This document shows, piece after piece, positions 6,798-10,805 of a DNA stretch of 10,805 nt. Both the position numbers and the translations under genes were made by a program. This DNA is from a bacterium (GTDB lineage Bacteria; Bacillota; Clostridia; Christensenellales; CAG-138). The notes below the pieces were generated by a model. The model worked only from the letters and a program-made list of their open reading frames with translations, searched no databases and was not told the DNA's origin. The stretch is taken from assembly GCA_029218485.1 (NCBI GenBank), contig JAQXRK010000111.1:1-10805 (forward strand). Reading direction: 5' to 3'. Within the stretch, counting starts at the first letter, position 1. Every line of letters begins with the position of its first letter.

Positions 6798-7717
6798 GGT
6801 TCCAACTCCTTTGCAATGCGGATCAGGCGCGCGAGCCGGTGGTTCATGCCGCTCTTGCCGATCTCCGCAAGATCGGCCAGCTCCTGCAGCGTGGCATCCG
6901 GGTATTGCAGCCGCAGCCGGGCCGCCTCATACACCGGCGCGGGCAGGTCGGTGAGCGGCATATGCCTTTCGATGATACCGATGGCGTTCAGCTGCTGCAG
7001 CCCTGCGGCCACGGTCTTGCCGATGTTGGCGGTTTCGCAGTTGCTGGTGCGGTTGATGTAGTTGCGAAAATCGCGCTCGGCACGCGCGTTTTCAAAGGCG
7101 AGCGCAGCTGCGCTTGCGCCGGTTAAAGCCAGAAACCCGGCCACATCGTCGCCCTTGAGGTACACGATGTCGCGCCCCTTGCGCTCGGTGCGCTTGGCGG
7201 TCGGGCCGAGCGAGCCGATCTGCTGCGCCAGCTCCGCGGCGAAGGCGTCCGTCCGGCAGACGATTTCCAGATGGTAGCCGCTGGCGGGGTCGCTGCACGA
7301 GCCGCTCCCCAGAAAGGCCCCGCGCAGAAAGGCGCGCCGGCATTCCGGATCGGATACGAGATCGATGGGAATCTGCTTGATAAACGACAGGGAGCCGGCC
7401 TCCTCGCAAAGCACGCCCGTATCGATCAGGAGCCTCCGGCAGTCGGCGCCTGAGAACGTGACGACCGAAAGCGGCGCCTTCCGATGCTCCTGCTCGCGGC
7501 GTGTGCTCGTCGCGTCGAGCGCGTAGAGCGAGGTGACGAGCTGCGCGATCAGCCGGATGACCGACGCCGATTCACTCTGATAGAACACCTGCGGCGTGCG
7601 GGAAAGGCGCAGCGAGGCGCAGGTCTGCGTCAGACCCGCAAGCAGCGCGCGCCGCTGATCCTTCGCCTTGACGCGGATCCGGCAGAGTTCTTCTTTGATA
7701 TCGGTCGAAAAGGACAT
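6794..7717 (-). CDS. whiA: WhiA family DNA-binding regulator
   Basis: A 307-residue WhiA. This family combines a degenerate LAGLIDADG homing-endonuclease fold with a C-terminal helix-turn-helix. In actinobacteria it controls sporulation septation genes; in Bacillus it affects cell division and chromosome segregation. Visible signatures are FLRGAFLGSGS (130-140), the family hallmark NRTSNCETANIGKTVAAG (222-239), and a helix-turn-helix around 274-300 (ATLQELADLAEIGKSGMNHR). The nuclease active-site acidic residues appear absent, as is usual for WhiA. The frame stays open upstream to 7894, but I start at the ATG at 7717: it begins MSFSTDIKEEL, typical of the family, has a GAGGGGG ribosome binding site just upstream, and the extension would overlap rapZ. 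It follows rapZ by 20 bases with no yvcK between them, and its stop overlaps the dnaE start. Confidence 0.95.
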   Translation of the reverse strand: MSFSTDIKEELCRIRVKAKDQRRALLAGLTQTCASLRLSRTPQVFYQSESASVIRLIAQLVTSLYALDATSTRREQEHRKAPLSVVTFSGADCRRLLIDTGVLCEEAGSLSFIKQIPIDLVSDPECRRAFLRGAFLGSGSCSDPASGYHLEIVCRTDAFAAELAQQIGSLGPTAKRTERKGRDIVYLKGDDVAGFLALTGASAAALAFENARAERDFRNYINRTSNCETANIGKTVAAGLQQLNAIGIIERHMPLTDLPAPVYEAARLRLQYPDATLQELADLAEIGKSGMNHRLARLIRIAKELEP

Positions 7718-7737
7718 GGCCACCCCCTCGTGTGCTG

Positions 7738-8628
7738 TCAGCTGTCGATGGAAAAACGTTGTTCGATATCCTTTGCCTCCACGACCAGATCGCGGTGGTA
7801 CACGCGCACGTGGATGCCCTGATCGTGGAACCGCCGCGCCATCTCTTCGGCCGCGGCAACGGAGCGATGGCGGCCGCCGGTGCAGCCGAAGCACACGCGC
7901 AGGATATGCTTGTCCTGCTCGCGGTAGAGCGGCAGCGTGGTCCGCAGCATCCGCTCGGTGTGATCCATAAAATCGCGCGCAAACGGCTGGGAGAAAACGT
8001 AATCGCTCAGCGGCTTGTCCAGCCCGGAGAGCGGGCGCAGCTCATCGATATAGAAGGGGTTCGGAATGAACCGCATGTCGAGCACGATGTCCGCATCGAC
8101 CGGCACGCCGCGCTTGTAGCCGAAGCTGCAGAACAGCAGCGTAATGTCCTTGTTTTCATATTCGGGCAGAACCTTCGCGATCGTTTTGGAGAGGTCCTTC
8201 GGCTTGATGTCGCTGGTGTCGAGCACATAGGCGGCGCGGTTGCGGATCGACTGCAGAAACGCGCGCTCGCGCTGGACGCCGGTATAGGCGTCGCCCGCGT
8301 CTCCGAGCGGATGGCGGCGGCGCGACTCGTTGTAGCGCTTGCGCAGCACATCGTCCCGCGCATCGAGGAACAGGATTTCATATGGCACCGTCAGCGCATC
8401 CAACCCCTCGAGAATCCCCTGCGGCTTGCGGGAGAGCAGGCTCTCCCGGCTGTCGATGGTCACGGCGGCGCGCTGAATGCTCGGCACGGCCTGCCCGCAC
8501 AGGGCGACAAATTCCTTCAGCAGCGGCGAGGGCAGGTTGTCCACGCAAAAATATCCCTGCTCCTCCAGACAGTTGAGGCAGAGCGATTTTCCGGCGCCGG
8601 ACAGTCCCGTTACAATCAAAAGATACAT
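7738..8628 (-). CDS. rapZ: RapZ/YvcJ family nucleotide-binding RNase adapter
   Basis: A 296-residue P-loop protein of full family length. The Walker A motif GLSGAGKS is at residues 8-15, followed by the conserved VDNLP (29-33), a Walker B-like EILFLDA (84-90), RRRHPL (103-108), SFGYKRGVP (168-176), DMRFIPNP (184-191), and the C-terminal signature FGCTGGRHRSV (237-247). In Escherichia coli RapZ directs GlmZ small RNA to RNase E to control glucosamine-6-phosphate synthase. Firmicute homologues (YvcJ) hydrolyse nucleotides and influence competence, and their RNA role is unclear. The ATG at 8628 follows the murB stop by four bases, with GAGGTG just upstream inside the end of murB. The link to murB fits a role near cell-wall precursor supply, though this is inference from neighbours and the E. 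coli homologue. Confidence 0.96.
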   Translation of the reverse strand: MYLLIVTGLSGAGKSLCLNCLEEQGYFCVDNLPSPLLKEFVALCGQAVPSIQRAAVTIDSRESLLSRKPQGILEGLDALTVPYEILFLDARDDVLRKRYNESRRRHPLGDAGDAYTGVQRERAFLQSIRNRAAYVLDTSDIKPKDLSKTIAKVLPEYENKDITLLFCSFGYKRGVPVDADIVLDMRFIPNPFYIDELRPLSGLDKPLSDYVFSQPFARDFMDHTERMLRTTLPLYREQDKHILRVCFGCTGGRHRSVAAAEEMARRFHDQGIHVRVYHRDLVVEAKDIEQRFSIDS

Positions 8629-8632
8629 ATCG

Positions 8633-9532
8633 TTACACCTCGGAAAGGAATTTTACCTCCCGCTCGAGCCGGACGCCCGTCCGCTCGAACACGGTGGTCT
8701 GGATGATTGTGATCAGCGCCTGCACATCGGCGCATGTGGCGCCGCCCATGTTGACGATAAAGCCCGCGTGCCGGTCGCTGACCGCAGCGCCGCCGATGGT
8801 GAGCCCCTTCAATCCGCACTGCTCGATCAGCGCGCCCGCATAGTGCCCGGCCGGCCGGCGGAACACGCTGCCGGCGGAGGGGTAGGCGAGCGGCTGTTTT
8901 TCCCGCCGCCGCCGCGAGAAATCCGCCATGCGCGCCGACGCGCCGCCATCATCGGGCGAGAGCGCCATGACGGCGGAGAGCACGATGCGCTCCGGTGCGC
9001 CGAACGGGCTTTTGCGATAGCCAAAATCGTCGGAACCGACGGAAACGGTCTCGACCCGGCCGCCGGACAGGAACGTGACTTCTGAGAGCAGCGCGCCGAT
9101 TTCCGAGCCGTACGCACCGGCATTCATTGCAATGGCGCCGCCGATCGTGCCGGGAATACCGGACAGCGCTTCCAGCCCCGCCAATCCCCGCGCGATGCTT
9201 TCCTTGGCGACGGCGGCCAGGCTCTGCCCCGCGCCGCAGATCACCCTGCAGCCGTCAAAGCGCGGCGCGCCGTCCGGCTCCAGGCGCAGGATCAGCCCGG
9301 CAAAGCCCTCATCCGGTGCGAGCACATTGGTGCCGTTGCCCAGCAGACGGCAGCAGATCCCCTCCTCGCGGCAGAATGCGAGCGCGCGAACCAGCTCCGC
9401 CTCCGAGCGGAGCATGGCGCAGGCTGCGGCCGGACCGCCGATGCGGAAGCTCGTCAGCTCCGAGAGCGGAACGAGCGTGCGCACATCGAGGCCGGACAGC
9501 CCCTTTTGAATCCGATCAGCCAGTTTTTTCAT
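8633..9532 (-). CDS. murB: UDP-N-acetylenolpyruvoylglucosamine reductase MurB
   Basis: A 299-residue FAD enzyme of the cytoplasm that reduces UDP-GlcNAc-enolpyruvate to UDP-N-acetylmuramate with NADPH, the second committed step of peptidoglycan synthesis. Visible FAD-site motifs are TSFRIGGPA (27-35), GNGTNVL (65-71) and SGIPGTIGGAIAMNAGAYG (124-142). Active-site residues are Y172-R173 in GYRKSPFG, the proton-donor serine S222 in PSAGSVFRRP (218-227), and a C-terminal glutamate (E290/E292 in RLEREVKFL). Length suits the short clostridial/Bacillus form. The reading frame is open upstream to 9700, but that part overlaps the preceding gene and has no MurB similarity. I prefer ATG 9532 (MKKLADRI); ATG 9541, four bases after the upstream stop, would add three residues. 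Neither has a strong ribosome binding site. It is followed by rapZ after four bases. Confidence 0.95.
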   Translation of the reverse strand: MKKLADRIQKGLSGLDVRTLVPLSELTSFRIGGPAAACAMLRSEAELVRALAFCREEGICCRLLGNGTNVLAPDEGFAGLILRLEPDGAPRFDGCRVICGAGQSLAAVAKESIARGLAGLEALSGIPGTIGGAIAMNAGAYGSEIGALLSEVTFLSGGRVETVSVGSDDFGYRKSPFGAPERIVLSAVMALSPDDGGASARMADFSRRRREKQPLAYPSAGSVFRRPAGHYAGALIEQCGLKGLTIGGAAVSDRHAGFIVNMGGATCADVQALITIIQTTVFERTGVRLEREVKFLSEV

Positions 9533-9539
9533 ACCTATC

Positions 9540-9568
9540 ATTATATCAATCTTGCCCGCCCAGCACAA
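9540..9568 (-). promoter_or_regulatory. Possible internal promoter in front of murB
   Basis: On the minus strand a consensus TATAAT (9540-9545) is preceded, at exactly 17 bases, by TTGTGC (9563-9568). The -35 matches the consensus at only three of six positions. Transcription would start near 9532-9533, that is, at or next to the preferred murB ATG, giving an almost leaderless message. The hexamer may simply be chance in the stop/start junction. Confidence 0.3.
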
Positions 9569-10649
9569 CAGCCAACCGCTCCGAAAACGCATCCGAAGCG
9601 CCCGCTTCGCCGGCCATGGCGCGCAGCGCGTCCTGCACCAGCGCCTCCCGGTGCCGCTGATACAAAAAGGCGTCCGGGACCCCGGCGGGATGATCGGCAA
9701 ACGCCTCGTTCCAGCCGGCGAGCAGCGGCTCGCTGTAGACGGCTTTCACACCGTCCGCCACCGGCATGGCGCCGAGCGCGGCGAGCCGCTCCTGCTCCGC
9801 GGGCGCCAGCAGAAAGAGGATCAGCTCCGCGGCGATCGCGCAGCGCTGGTCATCCGTGCCGGCGGCCGCGGCCAAAAACTGCACCTGATCGGTATATCCG
9901 GCCATGGGCAGCGCGCTGAGCAGGAGGTTGCCGTCCGCCGCGCGGTTCAGATCCCCCAGCGCGCGCGCGTCGGCGACCAGATAGGAGAGCTTTCCCTTGC
10001 GGAAGGCGGCCTCGGCCGCAGCGCTGTCCGTACTGGCGGTTCCGGTCAGGCCGAGCTGCGCGCCGGGCACCGGCGGTACGGCCAGCTCGCCCGCCTGCAG
10101 CGCCGCCTGCAGATCCGCCTCTTCGGGCGAGGAGGGGGCGCGGCCGCCCGAAAGATATGGCCGCTGGCCGTTGATCAGCAAAAAATAGCCGCTCATCAGA
10201 TACGGCACGGCAAAGATCTCCCCGTCCGCGGCGGCGGAGAGCCCGCTGCGCAGCGCGGGCGGGTCGAGCGGGAGCGCGCGCAGCTGCTCCCGGTACAGCA
10301 GCCCGTTTGGAAAAGAATAGAGATCCGGTCGTTCGCCGCGCGCATACCGCTCGGCAAACTGCTCGACCGTAAGGCCGGTCACTTCGATGAACACGCCCGG
10401 ATGCTGCCTCGAAAAGGCGGCGGTTCGCTCGCTCAGATGGTTGGTGATGCTGCCCTGATAGGTGCGGAACCCGACGATGTGCCACAGCTCCAGCTTGCCC
10501 CTCCATTGGATCGGCTCCGGCTCAAACACGGCGTGGATGTAGTCCCTCGAGAGCCCGCGGAGCAGCCAGGGCGGCGCAAACAGCAAGAAGGTGCACAGCA
10601 GCGGCAGCAGCACCGCGCGCAGGACGGGACGAAAGCGCGGAAAACGCAC
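9546..10649 (-). CDS. Membrane-anchored protein resembling family-1 extracellular solute-binding protein
   Basis: A 367-residue protein. An Arg-rich N-terminus (MRFPRFRPVLR) is followed by one hydrophobic segment at about 12-31. No clear lipobox or signal-peptidase site is seen (the only nearby Cys, C19, is in PLLCT), so it is probably anchored by an uncleaved signal with the rest outside the cell. The exported part looks like a sugar-type ABC binding protein: LELWHIVGFRTYQGSITNHL (53-72), a PGVFIEVTG strand (84-92), a hinge-like FAVPYLMSGYFLLIN (146-160), FRKGKLSYLVADARAL (216-231) and a late AMPVADG (304-310). No permease or ATPase gene adjoins it, so transport is unproven; a sensor or wall-associated binding role is possible. 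I start at GTG 10649 because AGAGGTGAT lies six bases upstream; the longer GTG at 10658 lies inside that ribosome binding site. Its stop precedes murB by 4-13 bases. Confidence 0.7.
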   Translation of the reverse strand: MRFPRFRPVLRAVLLPLLCTFLLFAPPWLLRGLSRDYIHAVFEPEPIQWRGKLELWHIVGFRTYQGSITNHLSERTAAFSRQHPGVFIEVTGLTVEQFAERYARGERPDLYSFPNGLLYREQLRALPLDPPALRSGLSAAADGEIFAVPYLMSGYFLLINGQRPYLSGGRAPSSPEEADLQAALQAGELAVPPVPGAQLGLTGTASTDSAAAEAAFRKGKLSYLVADARALGDLNRAADGNLLLSALPMAGYTDQVQFLAAAAGTDDQRCAIAAELILFLLAPAEQERLAALGAMPVADGVKAVYSEPLLAGWNEAFADHPAGVPDAFLYQRHREALVQDALRAMAGEAGASDAFSERLAVVLGGQD

Positions 10650-10653
10650 GGGG

Positions 10654-10662
10654 ATCACCTCT
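10654..10662 (-). promoter_or_regulatory. Ribosome binding site deciding the GTG start at 10649
   Basis: The minus strand reads AGAGGTGAT, a near-perfect match to the 16S anti-Shine-Dalgarno, about six bases before GTG 10649. The in-frame GTG at 10658 is part of this site and so is unlikely to be the start. Confidence 0.75.
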
Positions 10663-10805
10663 GTAAAAATTCTTCGGTATAAAAGCGTATGTTTCGGGGA
10701 ATCCTATGTATGCGTGATTCACACATTCTCCGAATCCGACAAAGCAACCGACCGTTCGATGCAGGAAGCAAAATTCGCCGCAAGAACATAATAAGACGCA
10801 GAAGC
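10663..10805 (-). other. Non-coding leader upstream of the housekeeping operon
   Basis: This stretch is AT-richer than the genes and contains no supportable reading frame on either strand. It holds the palindrome at 10711-10725 and a TATACC close to the start, but no -35/-10 pair that I would defend. The operon promoter may therefore be weak, use an alternative sigma factor, or lie beyond the window edge. Confidence 0.5.
10711..10725. promoter_or_regulatory. Palindrome in the operon leader, possible operator
   Basis: The minus strand reads TGTGTGAATCACGCA, a 15-base palindrome with arms TGTGTGA and TCACGCA around one central base and a single mismatched pair. An imperfect outer inverted repeat (10694-10702 with 10725-10733, 8 of 9 pairs) encloses most of it. 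The location, about 65 bases before the first start codon, suits a regulator site. It could instead be chance. Confidence 0.3.

Noticed and set aside
3375..7061. A 1228-codon open frame on the plus strand, opposite dnaE and the end of whiA
   Set aside because: It mirrors dnaE on the opposite strand. The protein is low-complexity, rich in His, Arg, Ala, Gly and Val with no domain pattern, as expected from the reverse frame of a high-GC gene. dnaE itself has every expected motif.
7718..7894. Upstream extension of whiA to 7894
   Set aside because: The added 59 residues are Arg/Gly-rich, overlap rapZ, and lack WhiA similarity; the ATG at 7717 has a good ribosome binding site and the usual family N-terminus.
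7732..8706. A 324-codon plus-strand frame opposite rapZ
   Set aside because: Antisense shadow of a clear RapZ with all family motifs; no recognisable protein pattern and no ribosome binding site seen.
9533..9700. Upstream extension of murB to 9700
   Set aside because: It would overlap the end of the solute-binding-like gene by over 150 bases with sequence unlike MurB; the family N-terminus starts at about 9532.
9552..10682. A 376-codon plus-strand frame opposite the solute-binding-like gene
   Set aside because: Arg/Gly/Gln-rich shadow. The minus-strand protein has a sensible N-terminal anchor, a strong ribosome binding site and family-like motifs.

Overview
The window looks like a chromosome segment from an anaerobic Gram-positive of the Clostridia, probably a high-GC member of the Oscillospirales. 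The evidence is a murB-rapZ-whiA-dnaE gene order of Firmicutes type, a DnaE of Firmicutes/Clostridia length, AGGAGG-type ribosome binding sites and housekeeping genes of clearly high GC. No species can be named from the sequence alone. Every gene I can support lies on the minus strand, so transcription runs from position 10805 towards 1.

Region A (about 10805 to 1938) is one tightly packed housekeeping operon. It begins with a 156-base leader, then a membrane-anchored protein resembling a family-1 extracellular solute-binding protein (9546-10649). After it come murB (peptidoglycan precursor synthesis), rapZ (P-loop nucleotide-binding RNase adapter family), whiA (sporulation/division regulator family), dnaE (DNA polymerase III alpha) and rlmD (23S rRNA uracil-C5 methyltransferase). 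Gaps are 13, 4 and 20 bases, followed by two 4-base ATGA stop/start overlaps, so translation is almost certainly coupled. A structured hairpin with a U-tract closes the operon just after rlmD. The yvcK (mgfK, gluconeogenesis factor) gene that usually lies between rapZ and whiA in Firmicutes is absent here.

Region B (about 1 to 1900) differs in character. It is visibly AT-richer (roughly 40-45% GC by eye, against above 60% in region A). It carries a second minus-strand operon with a strong-looking promoter and a palindrome at its transcription start. The genes are a 65-residue AbrB/MazE-like DNA-binding protein, a 153-residue ASCH/PUA-like protein, and an N6-adenine DNA methyltransferase cut off by the window start. 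This resembles an accessory (mobile or defence-related) cassette inserted downstream of the housekeeping operon. Between the two regions lies a non-coding junction (1835-2013) with a 19-base direct repeat and the terminator.

No tRNA, rRNA, CRISPR array or intact insertion sequence was seen. The large plus-strand reading frames opposite dnaE and rapZ are GC-driven shadows. The most unusual points are the regulator/ASCH/methyltransferase cassette, the orphan membrane-anchored solute-binding-like gene leading a wall/division/replication operon, and the missing yvcK.
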